A stretch of 6,579 nucleotides of DNA from Paenibacillaceae bacterium UBA6304 (lineage in GTDB: Bacteria > Bacillota > Bacilli > Paenibacillales > Paenibacillaceae): contig DJTQ01000355.1 of assembly GCA_002439285.1 (NCBI GenBank), positions 1-6,579 on the forward strand. Reading direction: 5' to 3'. The notes beneath the pieces are model-generated. The model saw nothing but the letters and a program-made list of their open reading frames with translations. It had not been told where the DNA came from and ran no database searches. Shown here one piece after another: positions 1 to 6,233 of the stretch; the first letter of the stretch is position 1; every line of letters begins with the position of its first letter. Both the position numbers and the translations under genes were made by a program.

Positions 1-280
1 GATCCTCGACGGATTCCGCCCAGGAATGATATTTGCGAAACGGCGCGTTAATTTTAATTCGCACACCGTTCTGGTACTCGGTTGTCGGCATAATTACACT
101 GCCGGCCGGACCGCTTCCTTTAATCCCGAACAAGTTGTTCGCTTTCTGGGTAAGCCCGCTGGATCCCCAGCTCGATTCCAGTGCGGCCTGGGCGATGGTC
201 AGGGAAGCCGGCACGCCACTCCGAAGCCAGTCTCGGGTTGCGTCGGGAGCTATTTTTGCGATAAATTCTTTTGCGTTCAT
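1..280 (-). CDS. GH73 / FlgJ-type endo-beta-N-acetylglucosaminidase, N-terminal part (runs off left edge)
   Basis: Seen: translating the minus strand from the ATG at 280-278 gives 93 residues before the window ends. They contain the glucosaminidase signature: SLTIAQAALESSWGSSGL (residues 26-43), then ANNLFGIKG (47-55), then a PTTEY...FRKYHSWAESVED stretch (66-93). Known of the family: these enzymes cleave the glycan strands of peptidoglycan at N-acetylglucosamine, and the Glu in the ALES motif (E35 here) is the expected general acid. The start is well supported by GGGAGGTGAT placed a few bases upstream (about 283-295 on the opposite strand). Odd: the catalytic fold begins almost at residue 1, with no signal peptide or membrane segment at the N-terminus. 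Export would therefore need another route or co-acting lysis functions, or the enzyme stays inside. The C-terminus is not visible, so any SH3, LysM or SPOR wall-binding domain cannot be judged. The gene lies 68 nt after gpmA on the same strand, with a terminator in between. Confidence 0.9.
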   Translation of the reverse strand, partial: MNAKEFIAKIAPDATRDWLRSGVPASLTIAQAALESSWGSSGLTQKANNLFGIKGSGPAGSVIMPTTEYQNGVRIKINAPFRKYHSWAESVED

Positions 281-304
281 CTCATCACCTCCCTTTAATT
301 TATG

Positions 305-338
305 AAAAAAGGGCGGGATGCGCTTGGACATCCCACCC
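305..338 (-). terminator. Rho-independent terminator after gpmA
   Basis: On the minus strand GGGTGGGATG (338-329) pairs with CATCCCGCCC (320-311). This makes a 10-bp stem with one G·U pair and an 8-nt loop, followed directly by six T (310-305). It lies 10 nt after the gpmA stop codon and ends 24 nt before the next gene's ATG, so it separates gpmA from the downstream glucosaminidase gene or attenuates transcription into it. Confidence 0.88.
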
Positions 339-348
339 TAAAATCCCG

Positions 349-1098
349 TTACTCCATAATTTTGTCGGGATCCGCCGCTTTTTCGATTTTGTGTTCGACC
401 CGTCTTTCGCTGCCAAGGTAATATTTTTCCAGGGGCTTCAGTTGATCGTCCAGCGTATAAACCAGTGGAGTACCGGTAGGAATATTAACATCGATAATCT
501 CCTCGGCACTTAAATTGTCCAAATATTTGATCAAGGCTCTTAAACTGTTGCCGTGCGCCGAAATAATCACCTTTTTGCCGGCGAGAATTTGGTGCTTAAT
601 TTCCCTTTCCCAATAATCCTCCACGCGGACGATCGTCTCTTTGAGGCTTTCCGTCAAGGGAATAAACCGGTCCGGCACATCCTTGTATTTAACATCGTTG
701 CGAGGATAGCGCTCATCTCCCTTGGTGAGCGCGGGAGGGAGCACATCATAACTCCTGCGCCACAACAAGACCTGCTCTTCCCCGTATTTCTGCGCCGTTG
801 TCAACTTGCTGAGCCCTTGTAATGCCCCGTAATGGCGCTCATTTAACTGCCAGGATTTATGGGTTGGAATCCATAACAGATTCATCGCATCAAGAACAAA
901 ATAAAGCGTTTTAATGGCCCGTTTTAGATAAGAAGTGTAAGCCACATCAAAGACAAACTTCTCTTCCTTCAGCATAATTCCCGCTTCTTTCGCCTCCTGG
1001 ACGCCCTTTTCCGACAAGTCGACGTCCGTCCAGCCCGTGAACAGATTGGATTTATTCCATTCGCTCTCCCCATGTCTAACAAGCACCAGTTTATACAT
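349..1098 (-). CDS. gpmA: 2,3-bisphosphoglycerate-dependent phosphoglycerate mutase
   Basis: Interconverts 3-phosphoglycerate and 2-phosphoglycerate in glycolysis and gluconeogenesis, in the cytoplasm, through a phosphohistidine intermediate primed by 2,3-bisphosphoglycerate. Seen: 249 residues, the usual length for GpmA (about 250). The N-terminal [11 protein letters not shown] carries the RHG motif with catalytic H9. [11 protein letters not shown] holds R60, [12 protein letters not shown] holds E87, and [12 protein letters not shown] holds the second catalytic H182. The IPTGTPLVY and YYLGS segments near the C-terminus are also family-typical. All residues expected from the E. coli enzyme are present with a two-residue offset. 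The ATG at 1098-1096 is preceded by an AGGTGAG ribosome binding site. I found no convincing -35/-10 pair in the 117-nt divergent gap upstream. Known: many Bacillales rely on the cofactor-independent enzyme (GpmI), encoded in the gapA-pgk-tpiA-gpmI-eno cluster. This stand-alone copy is therefore probably an accessory or second mutase; that is inference. Confidence 0.96.
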   Translation of the reverse strand: MYKLVLVRHGESEWNKSNLFTGWTDVDLSEKGVQEAKEAGIMLKEEKFVFDVAYTSYLKRAIKTLYFVLDAMNLLWIPTHKSWQLNERHYGALQGLSKLTTAQKYGEEQVLLWRRSYDVLPPALTKGDERYPRNDVKYKDVPDRFIPLTESLKETIVRVEDYWEREIKHQILAGKKVIISAHGNSLRALIKYLDNLSAEEIIDVNIPTGTPLVYTLDDQLKPLEKYYLGSERRVEHKIEKAADPDKIME

Positions 1099-1215
1099 TC
1101 TTTGCTCACCTGTCCCTTCTATTGGTTCCTCCGAGCATGCATATCCTCATTTGAACCGGGTAACCTAATTCTTGGTTTCGCACAATAATAACCCCATAGA
1201 GGAGGGTTTCATTTC
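1099..1215. other. Divergent intergenic region without a recognisable promoter
   Basis: This 117-nt gap must hold the promoters of gpmA (minus) and the Gln-rich protein gene (plus). I see both ribosome binding sites, but no -35/-10 pair at acceptable spacing on either strand. TTGAAC (1151-1156) and TAATAA (1186-1191) resemble promoter boxes but are about 29 nt apart. A non-sigma-A promoter is possible, for example one used in sporulation or stress. Confidence 0.5.
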
Positions 1216-1677
1216 ATGTTCAATCAGGTTTCTCCGCAAATCCGGGAAATTGAACAGCACATTAGACAACTGGAGCAACAAACCCGCCAAGCAACCGCTA
1301 TGTACCAGCAACTCTTGGAACAGGAGCAGCAGAACGCTGCTCAGCTTGAGCAATTGGCGGAAAAGGAAAGAAAAGCCGCCCATACGATTCAAATGGCTTT
1401 GCAAGGCCACCAAACGGCAATGCAGCAATATCAGCATATCATTCAACTGGCCGGACAAATCGAACAAAACACCCAATCCCAAAGTAATCACTTCGGTAAC
1501 CCGGATTTCAGAACATCCGCAGGCATAGGCCTTCGCCCCTTGGGCGGTCAAACTTTCGGCCAAACCGGGATCGGCTCAGGAAGCATGGGTTCATCCGGCA
1601 ATTTTCCTACCGGTTCCATGAACTCCGGCACGCCGTTTATGCAGAATCAACCGGGCATTCATGGGCGGGGTTATTAA
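1216..1677 (+). CDS. Small protein of unknown function: Gln-rich coiled coil plus Gly/Ser-rich tail
   Basis: I do not recognise a named family. Seen: 153 residues in two clearly different halves. Residues 1-89 are strongly helical with a coiled-coil look and contain 25 glutamines, with hydrophobics at 3-4 residue spacing (for example IREIEQHIRQLEQQ). Residues about 94-153 are low complexity, rich in Gly (16 of 60), Ser, Thr, Asn and Phe, and probably disordered. There is no cysteine, no tryptophan, no signal peptide and no membrane segment, so the protein is probably cytoplasmic or assembled into a structure. The gene is well supported: AGAGGAGGG at 1198-1206 lies 9 nt before the ATG, and a clean terminator follows 29 nt after the stop. 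It is divergent from gpmA and appears monocistronic. The composition could suit a self-assembling or spore-associated protein, but nothing in the sequence proves this. Confidence 0.85.
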   Translation: MFNQVSPQIREIEQHIRQLEQQTRQATAMYQQLLEQEQQNAAQLEQLAEKERKAAHTIQMALQGHQTAMQQYQHIIQLAGQIEQNTQSQSNHFGNPDFRTSAGIGLRPLGGQTFGQTGIGSGSMGSSGNFPTGSMNSGTPFMQNQPGIHGRGY

Positions 1678-1706
1678 TAATATCTCCAATACAGAATAGT
1701 ATGCGG

Positions 1707-1736
1707 AAGCCGCCTGAATTAAGGCGGCTTTTCTTT
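1707..1736 (+). terminator. Rho-independent terminator after the Gln-rich protein gene
   Basis: AAGCCGCC (1707-1714) pairs perfectly with GGCGGCTT (1723-1730) around an 8-nt A/T loop, and is followed by TTCTTTT. The T-rich tail is on the plus strand only, so this ends the gene at 1216-1677 and insulates the promoter of the next gene. Confidence 0.9.
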
Positions 1737-1811
1737 TCCCCGATAAAACATCCTTATAATTAATACCCAAAAAGTACATCAGCTATTATTCCTGCCCAAC
1801 TTCTCCATCTA

Positions 1812-1820
1812 TGGTATAAT
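1812..1820 (+). promoter_or_regulatory. Extended -10 promoter for the TPR protein gene
   Basis: TGGTATAAT gives a perfect TATAAT -10 (1815-1820) with the TGn extension (1812-1814) that compensates for a poor -35. At 17-nt spacing the -35 position reads CTGCCC (1792-1797), matching TTGACA at only three of six positions. Transcription would start near 1827, about 24 nt before the ATG at 1851. Confidence 0.7.
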
Positions 1821-1835
1821 TGGTAATCATTATTA
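1821..1835 (+). promoter_or_regulatory. Candidate Fur-family operator (7-1-7 box)
   Basis: TGGTAATCATTATTA matches the Bacillus Fur 7-1-7 consensus TGATAATnATTATCA at 12 of 14 specified positions. It matches the related PerR and Zur consensus boxes at about 11 of 14 each, so the exact regulator is uncertain. It directly abuts the -10 hexamer and covers the expected transcription start, a position suited to repression. The region is AT-rich, so chance similarity cannot be excluded. Confidence 0.45.
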
Positions 1836-1850
1836 CGGGTGGAGGAACCT

Positions 1851-2525
1851 ATGAGCAAGGTGATGCTGTTTATTTTTTTGTCGTGGTTGACCGGAAATCC
1901 TTTGATCGCCATTCTTGTTCTGCTTGTCATCGTTTACTTCCTTGATCGACGTTTCGTCGGCGTGTTCCCCAGCATTTCCAAACCTTTCAAACGATACCGT
2001 AACATCTCGAAGCTTCGTCAGCAGTTGTCTCTCAATCATTTCGACGTATCTTCCAAGCGCGAGCTGGCGAGATTGCTGTTGGAAACGAAGAAATTCAAAG
2101 AAGCTCATGACCTCTTGGAAGAAGTGAAGCCCTATTCCGAGACTTCCGCTGAATATTGGGATGATCTTGGAACTGCATTAATCGGCCTGGGCCGCCTCGA
2201 AGAAGGAGAAACGCAAATCCTGCACGCCTTAAGTCTGAATGAGCGCGTTAAATACGGTCAGCCTTATTTGCATCTGGCGACGGCATTCCGCGAGAAGGAC
2301 CCGCAGAAAGCACTTCGCTACGCCGCTAAATTCGGGGAAATTCAATCTTCCTCCAGCGAGGCCTGCTATTTGCTTGGGAGCCTATATCACTCGCTCGGCC
2401 AAAAGGAAGAGGCAAAACGGGCGCTTAGCGAATCGATGGCTATCTACCGCAGCTTGCCGAAATACAAAAAGCGGCATGAACGGAAATGGGCATTGCGTAG
2501 TTACCTTAAGTCTCTGACATTATAG
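1851..2525 (+). CDS. Membrane-anchored tetratricopeptide repeat (TPR) protein
   Basis: Seen: 224 residues. A single hydrophobic helix lies at about residues 12-31 (LTGNPLIAILVLLVIVYFL), followed by a basic stretch (DRRF, KPFKRYR). Most of the protein is then paired amphipathic helices that read as about four TPR units, at roughly 64-97, 100-133, 136-168 and 170-203. The second unit is clearest (EYWDDLGTALIGLGRLEEGETQILHALSLN). The positive-inside pattern suggests that the TPR domain is cytoplasmic. Known: TPRs are protein-binding scaffolds; no catalytic motif is visible and the partner is unknown. I chose the ATG at 1851 because GGTGGAGG (1838-1845) serves as its ribosome binding site. An in-frame GTG at 1839 lies inside that site and would add only four residues. 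The gene is monocistronic, with its own promoter and terminator, and may be metal-regulated through the box at 1821-1835 (inference). Confidence 0.88.
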   Translation: MSKVMLFIFLSWLTGNPLIAILVLLVIVYFLDRRFVGVFPSISKPFKRYRNISKLRQQLSLNHFDVSSKRELARLLLETKKFKEAHDLLEEVKPYSETSAEYWDDLGTALIGLGRLEEGETQILHALSLNERVKYGQPYLHLATAFREKDPQKALRYAAKFGEIQSSSSEACYLLGSLYHSLGQKEEAKRALSESMAIYRSLPKYKKRHERKWALRSYLKSLTL

Positions 2526-2546
2526 CGAAGCCTTCGAAAGACAAAT

Positions 2547-2593
2547 AAAGAACCGCGAGCTCCAACTGCCTTGACAGGAGCTCGCGGTTCTTT
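2547..2593. terminator. Bidirectional terminator between convergent genes
   Basis: A perfect 17-bp stem joins AAAGAACCGCGAGCTCC (2547-2563) to its exact complement (2577-2593), with a 13-nt loop. On the plus strand it is followed by TTCTTTTCG. On the minus strand the stem is followed by TTTATTTGTC. It lies between the TPR gene (plus, stop at 2525) and the MMPL transporter gene (minus, stop at 2604) and can end transcription from both sides. Confidence 0.92.
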
Positions 2594-2603
2594 TCGTTAT
2601 TTA

Positions 2604-5600
2604 TTACCCATTCTCGCTATGTCGGGAGTTCTGGCGGCGGAAAGGCCACCAATTGAACTGACCGAACATCTTTACCATCACCGGAATCAGGAACGGAAGC
2701 ACGATTACTGCATACAATGCCAGTCCCGTTAACACGACCGTAGCGATTTGAAGCATAGACAACACGCCCGAAGGATACATGGATGCCATCGTCCCGCCCA
2801 GAATAACAGCGGCGGACAAGATGACCGTTCCCATATTACGCATCGAATGCAAAATCGCATCGCCCACATTCCATTCTTTATTTTCGTTAAAACGGTCCAT
2901 AAGAAAGATGCTGTAATCCACCCCGAGAGCAACCAGGATGACAAAGCCGAAGAACGGCGTTGCCCAGCTGATTCCGGAATAGTTGAAAATATCGACAAAT
3001 ATCCATTCGGTAAAGCCCATGGATGCATAGAAGGTAAGTACCAACGAAGCGATCAGGTAGATCGGCATCACCAGGGAACGGAGAAGCAACACGAGTATAA
3101 TGAAGATCCCCGCCAACATCAAAACGACGGTCCGCGTATAATCTTCTCCGGAAATGGTTTTCAGATCATTAAAGGTACTGGATACGCCGCCAACGGCAAT
3201 TTCCGCTTTTTCCAGAGCGCTTCCCTTAACCGCCTTTTTAACCGCATCCGTGATCGGTTCAACCTGATTGATCGCTTCTCTTCCGTAAGGATTGCTGGAG
3301 AATACGACGTCCAGGGTCATGATCTTACGGTCAGGAGAGAGATACATGTCGAACACCTGGGTCATTTGCTTCTTCTCCATCGCTTGTTCGGGAACAAACC
3401 AGCCGGCAAGATCGCCTTCGGTTGAGCCCACTTCATTCAAATAATTGTTGGCCGTATCCAATCCGCCCGATACTTGCGCCAAACCCTCCACGCTTTGATC
3501 CAGGCCATCCGTTAGTTGGGAAATTTGCCCTGAGAACTGGCTGAAGCCGCTCTGAATTTGTTCCTGGCCATTCTGGATTTGCGACAGCCCGGTCACCACT
3601 TCCGGAATCTTGCCCACGATCTGCCCCTGGCCTGCAGCCGCTTGATTCAGACCGGTTTCCAATTGAGTCAGCCCGTTAATTAACTGATCCAGGCCTCCGG
3701 ATAACTGTTTGCTCCCTGCTGCTGCAGCCGCATACCCTTGATTAGCCTGATCCAGCCCCGCGGTCAAACGTCCGAATTCGGTCTCCATCTGTTCCAAACC
3801 GGCAGACATCTGAGGCAGACCCTGGCCTGCCTCTGTAACAGTGCCTACGATCATAAGATAGTCCGGATCAGAGGTCAGTTCAGGGAACTTGTTCTCCAGA
3901 CTGGCAAAGCGGGATGAAAGACTCGAGAGACCTTGAGTCGCTGCATCCAGTTGGTTCCGGATTTGGCCAATTCCCTCGCCAAATTGCCCTAAACCATTTC
4001 CAATCTGCTGATACGACTGCAGCAGTTGCTCATGCGCGGCCACAAGCTCCTGAGCGCTCTTCTTCGCCTGTTGCAGGCCCTGTTTCAAATCTCCGGCACC
4101 CGAAGATCCATCCTTAATCCCTTTCTCTATAGCCGATAACCCGGTCTGAAGTTGGAGAATCCCTTCCTTCAGCTCACCTGTGCCTTCAGCCAGCTTGCCT
4201 GTGCTTGCCGCAGCCTCCATCAATTTGGGCTCATTCTCGGTCAATGATGCGCTGGCCTCCGCAAGACCGGTTTGAATTTGGGTCAAGCCTTTATTTCCCT
4301 GGACTAACCCTTCGCCAACCGTCTTTACCTGGCTGTTCAACGCGAAATCTTTCACCTCGTCACCCGTAGGACGGCTCATGCTGCGCACGCTGGCTACGCC
4401 GTCCAACCCTGTAACTTCGCGGCTGATCTTCTCCGCCAGTGTCATGTAATCGGCATTGTCCATGGGCTCGTCATGCTTAATGACGATTTGGGTCGGCAGG
4501 GATTCTCCCGGTTCGAAACTTTCCGAGATCAGATTGTATGCTTTGACTGATTCATACTCATCGCCGATTTCCTCCATGCTGTTGAACGATGCATTCCCGC
4601 TGTAACTGATCAGGAACGGTACGGTAACCGCCGCAACGATCAGAAGGGCGGCCCATGGCCGCTTCAGAGAGAAGGATCCGATCGCACCCCAGAAGCGGTT
4701 TTCTTTATGCTCCAGGGACCCGCTAAGCGGCCAGAACAACTTCGTTCCCAGCACCGCCATAAAGAACGGAACGATTGTAACGAGCGCAATCAGCATCACG
4801 GCGATGCCAACGGCCACCGCTACTGCGGAGCGATAGAGAACAAATTGGGAAAAACCGATGGCCGAAAATCCGACCAGCACGGCAAGACCCGAAAAGAATA
4901 CCGTTTTCCCGGCTTTCCGGTACGTCTGAATGATCGCCTCCCATTTATCGCCCCCGTGTTGGAGCTCTTCTTTAAATCGACTGATCAGCAGGATACAATA
5001 ATCCGTCCCGATCCCGAACATAACGGCAACCATAAATATTTGCGTATATGTAGATATCGGGAAATCGGCTTTATCGACCAGAAACGAGACGATCGATTGG
5101 GATACCAAATAGCTGATCCCCACTGTTAATAACGGAATAAAGGGGGCGATCACCGAACGGAACACTACGAAGAGGATTAATAAGATAAAAATAACCGTAA
5201 AATATTCCGACTTTTTCAATCCCTGTTCCGAACTGACCACCATATCCTCGTTAATTTGCTCTTGCCCCGTCAAATAATGCTCGGCTTTGACCTGGTCCAG
5301 CGTATTGTGGATATCCCGCTCTACTTCGGTCAGCGGGCGATCACCGCTTGTAACGGATAGTGAGGTCAGGATCGTTGTGCCATCCTTCGAAATCATCTTT
5401 TCCGCCGCTTCCGGTGTAGTGAAAGGATCCGTCATCGAAGCGATGCCGATTTGATCAGCTTGGTCCCGGAGGGTCGTCAGAGCATGTTCAATCTCGGCTT
5501 TATCATCACTGGTCAATCCTCCATCAGCGTGAAACACGAGTGCGATTTGTGTTTCTTTCTCCCCGCCGTCCGCATCCGAAATATCACTGAGGATCGCCGA

Positions 5601-5750
5601 TGCCGCGGAAGAGGAATACCCGTCGGGAACAACGATATCCCCCTTTTCCCTAACCAGGTCTCCCATCGGCGGAGCGGAGATGAACAGCAGGACTGCGGTG
5701 GCGATCCACACCAGAACAATGGCCCATCTGGCCTTCAAGATAAACTTCAC
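2604..5750 (-). CDS. MMPL/RND-family membrane transporter with long heptad-repeat extracytoplasmic domain
   Basis: Probable proton-driven exporter of drugs, lipids or envelope precursors; the substrate is not predictable. Seen: 1048 residues with twelve likely transmembrane helices in the RND layout. TM1 is at about 8-26, then a first external loop. TM2-6 lie between about 183 and 334, TM7 at 366-384, then a very large external region (about 390-870). TM8-12 lie between 874 and 1025. The proton-relay Asp-Tyr pairs of MMPL proteins are present in both halves: FGIGTDY (D250, Y251) and LGVDY (D945, Y946). Both halves also carry the following R-F segments (SRFKEE, DRFNEN). B. subtilis YdfJ is a shorter relative of about 720 residues; the extra length is mainly the heptad array at 481-763. 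The start is GTG (5750-5748), overlapping the marR stop in GTGA; its own ribosome binding site (AGGAAGTGGGG) is weak, so translational coupling is likely. The C-terminus is short and basic, with no wall-sorting motif. Confidence 0.94.
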   Translation of the reverse strand: MKFILKARWAIVLVWIATAVLLFISAPPMGDLVREKGDIVVPDGYSSSAASAILSDISDADGGEKETQIALVFHADGGLTSDDKAEIEHALTTLRDQADQIGIASMTDPFTTPEAAEKMISKDGTTILTSLSVTSGDRPLTEVERDIHNTLDQVKAEHYLTGQEQINEDMVVSSEQGLKKSEYFTVIFILLILFVVFRSVIAPFIPLLTVGISYLVSQSIVSFLVDKADFPISTYTQIFMVAVMFGIGTDYCILLISRFKEELQHGGDKWEAIIQTYRKAGKTVFFSGLAVLVGFSAIGFSQFVLYRSAVAVAVGIAVMLIALVTIVPFFMAVLGTKLFWPLSGSLEHKENRFWGAIGSFSLKRPWAALLIVAAVTVPFLISYSGNASFNSMEEIGDEYESVKAYNLISESFEPGESLPTQIVIKHDEPMDNADYMTLAEKISREVTGLDGVASVRSMSRPTGDEVKDFALNSQVKTVGEGLVQGNKGLTQIQTGLAEASASLTENEPKLMEAAASTGKLAEGTGELKEGILQLQTGLSAIEKGIKDGSSGAGDLKQGLQQAKKSAQELVAAHEQLLQSYQQIGNGLGQFGEGIGQIRNQLDAATQGLSSLSSRFASLENKFPELTSDPDYLMIVGTVTEAGQGLPQMSAGLEQMETEFGRLTAGLDQANQGYAAAAAGSKQLSGGLDQLINGLTQLETGLNQAAAGQGQIVGKIPEVVTGLSQIQNGQEQIQSGFSQFSGQISQLTDGLDQSVEGLAQVSGGLDTANNYLNEVGSTEGDLAGWFVPEQAMEKKQMTQVFDMYLSPDRKIMTLDVVFSSNPYGREAINQVEPITDAVKKAVKGSALEKAEIAVGGVSSTFNDLKTISGEDYTRTVVLMLAGIFIILVLLLRSLVMPIYLIASLVLTFYASMGFTEWIFVDIFNYSGISWATPFFGFVILVALGVDYSIFLMDRFNENKEWNVGDAILHSMRNMGTVILSAAVILGGTMASMYPSGVLSMLQIATVVLTGLALYAVIVLPFLIPVMVKMFGQFNWWPFRRQNSRHSENG
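3462..4310 (-). repeat. Coding heptad repeat arrays (xxxLxxG type) inside the MMPL transporter
   Basis: Protein-level repeat. In residues 644-763 a glycine falls on every seventh position in 15 of 18 consecutive heptads. In residues 481-607 the same spacing holds, with Gly in 12 of 19 and Gly/Ser/Ala in 17 of 19. The glycine is usually followed by Leu/Ile and preceded by a hydrophobic residue three positions earlier (LQTG, IEKG, LKQG). The two arrays differ in phase by two residues and are joined by residues about 611-640, which contain prolines at 623 and 629. This is the pattern I know as X-X-X-L-X-X-G heptad repeats in Gram-positive RND and YhgE/Pip proteins. The DNA itself is not a tandem repeat: codons vary, so the periodicity is kept at protein level. 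Confidence 0.85.
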
Positions 5751-6196
5751 GCTTCCCCACTTCCTTTTCCCAGTAAATTGGCCAGCTTTTCAAAGGCGCC
5801 GATAAATCCTTCAACTTCGTCATTGTCGAAATGTACGAGATAAGTTGACAATGTCTCCATAATCTTGGTCTGTGCCTTTTTATAGTTGTCAATCCCCTGC
5901 TCCGTCAGGGACAAGTAAACAACTCTACGATCACCCTCGTCCCGGGTCCGCTCAAGAATGCCTCTGTCTGCCAGCCTCGTAATGATTGCGGTAATCGAGC
6001 TTTTCCCAACGTCAAACGATTCGGATAGTTCCGTAGAAGTTACATTGCCGCGCGTCACGATGTAGGCCATAATCTGATATTGTTCCATCGTCAAATCGTC
6101 CTGCAAAACTTCACGAATTTCTCCGTTCATTCGCTTGGTCACAGTAAAATAAGCCGCCATATAGCGCTCTATCAGTTCTTTTGATCCATACTTCAA
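5747..6196 (-). CDS. MarR-family transcriptional repressor of the MMPL transporter operon
   Basis: Winged helix-turn-helix regulator that most likely binds the operon's own promoter and is released by a small ligand, often a substrate of the pump (family knowledge plus inference). Seen: 149 residues, a typical MarR length. An N-terminal dimerisation helix (about 4-30) is followed by LTMEQYQIMAYI, the wHTH TSTELSESFDVGKSSITAIITRLADRGILERT (53-84), the wing DEGDRRVVYLSLTEQG (86-101) and a C-terminal dimerisation helix. There is no cysteine, so it is not a thiol sensor of the OhrR type. I place the start at TTG (6196-6194), because a strong AAGGAGAGGAGA lies 6-7 nt upstream. An ATG at 6250 would add 18 residues but falls a few bases from the predicted transcription start and has no ribosome binding site. 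The stop overlaps the transporter start by 4 nt. Confidence 0.93.
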   Translation of the reverse strand: MKYGSKELIERYMAAYFTVTKRMNGEIREVLQDDLTMEQYQIMAYIVTRGNVTSTELSESFDVGKSSITAIITRLADRGILERTRDEGDRRVVYLSLTEQGIDNYKKAQTKIMETLSTYLVHFDNDEVEGFIGAFEKLANLLGKGSGEA

Positions 6197-6202
6197 TTCG
6201 AT

Positions 6203-6214
6203 TCTCCTCTCCTT
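6203..6214 (-). promoter_or_regulatory. Ribosome binding site deciding the TTG start of the marR gene
   Basis: On the minus strand AAGGAGAGGAGA contains two overlapping GGAG cores. It precedes TTG at 6196-6194 by 6 nt. No comparable site precedes the upstream in-frame ATG at 6250, so the TTG is preferred although it is a rarer start codon. Confidence 0.8.
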
Positions 6215-6233
6215 CTTATTTCTTGTCCAACAG

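Noticed and set aside
26..305. Two overlapping plus-strand open frames at the left edge
   Set aside because: Both lie opposite the glucosaminidase coding sequence, which has family motifs and a ribosome binding site; neither plus-strand frame has either.
553..822. 89-codon plus-strand open frame opposite gpmA
   Set aside because: No ribosome binding site and no domain; it lies fully antisense to a clearly conserved enzyme gene.
1165..1563. 132-codon open frame on the minus strand across the Gln-rich protein gene
   Set aside because: Leu-rich translation arises as the complement of Gln/Glu codons. The plus-strand frame has the ribosome binding site and the terminator.
1755..1760. Second TATAAT upstream of the TPR gene
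   Set aside because: There is no TGn extension and no -35 at usable spacing, because the upstream sequence is the tail of the preceding terminator. The TATAAT at 1815-1820 is better placed.
1839..1850. GTG start adding four residues to the TPR protein
   Set aside because: The GTG is part of the ribosome binding site (GGTGGAGG) that serves the ATG at 1851.
2571..2576. TTGACA in the loop of the bidirectional terminator as a -35 element
   Set aside because: No -10 lies at 16-18 nt downstream, and the motif sits in a hairpin loop between convergent genes.
2748..3425. 225-codon open frame on the plus strand, antisense to the transporter gene
   Set aside because: Its translation is rich in His, Arg, Gln and Asp with no recognisable domain. 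It has no clear ribosome binding site and lies opposite a well supported MMPL gene; it is a shadow of that gene's codon bias.
3462..4310. DNA tandem repeat or CRISPR-like array in the middle of the transporter gene
   Set aside because: Similarity is periodic at 7 residues (21 nt) in the protein only. Nucleotide units differ widely, there are no conserved repeats with unique spacers, and the reading frame is open throughout.
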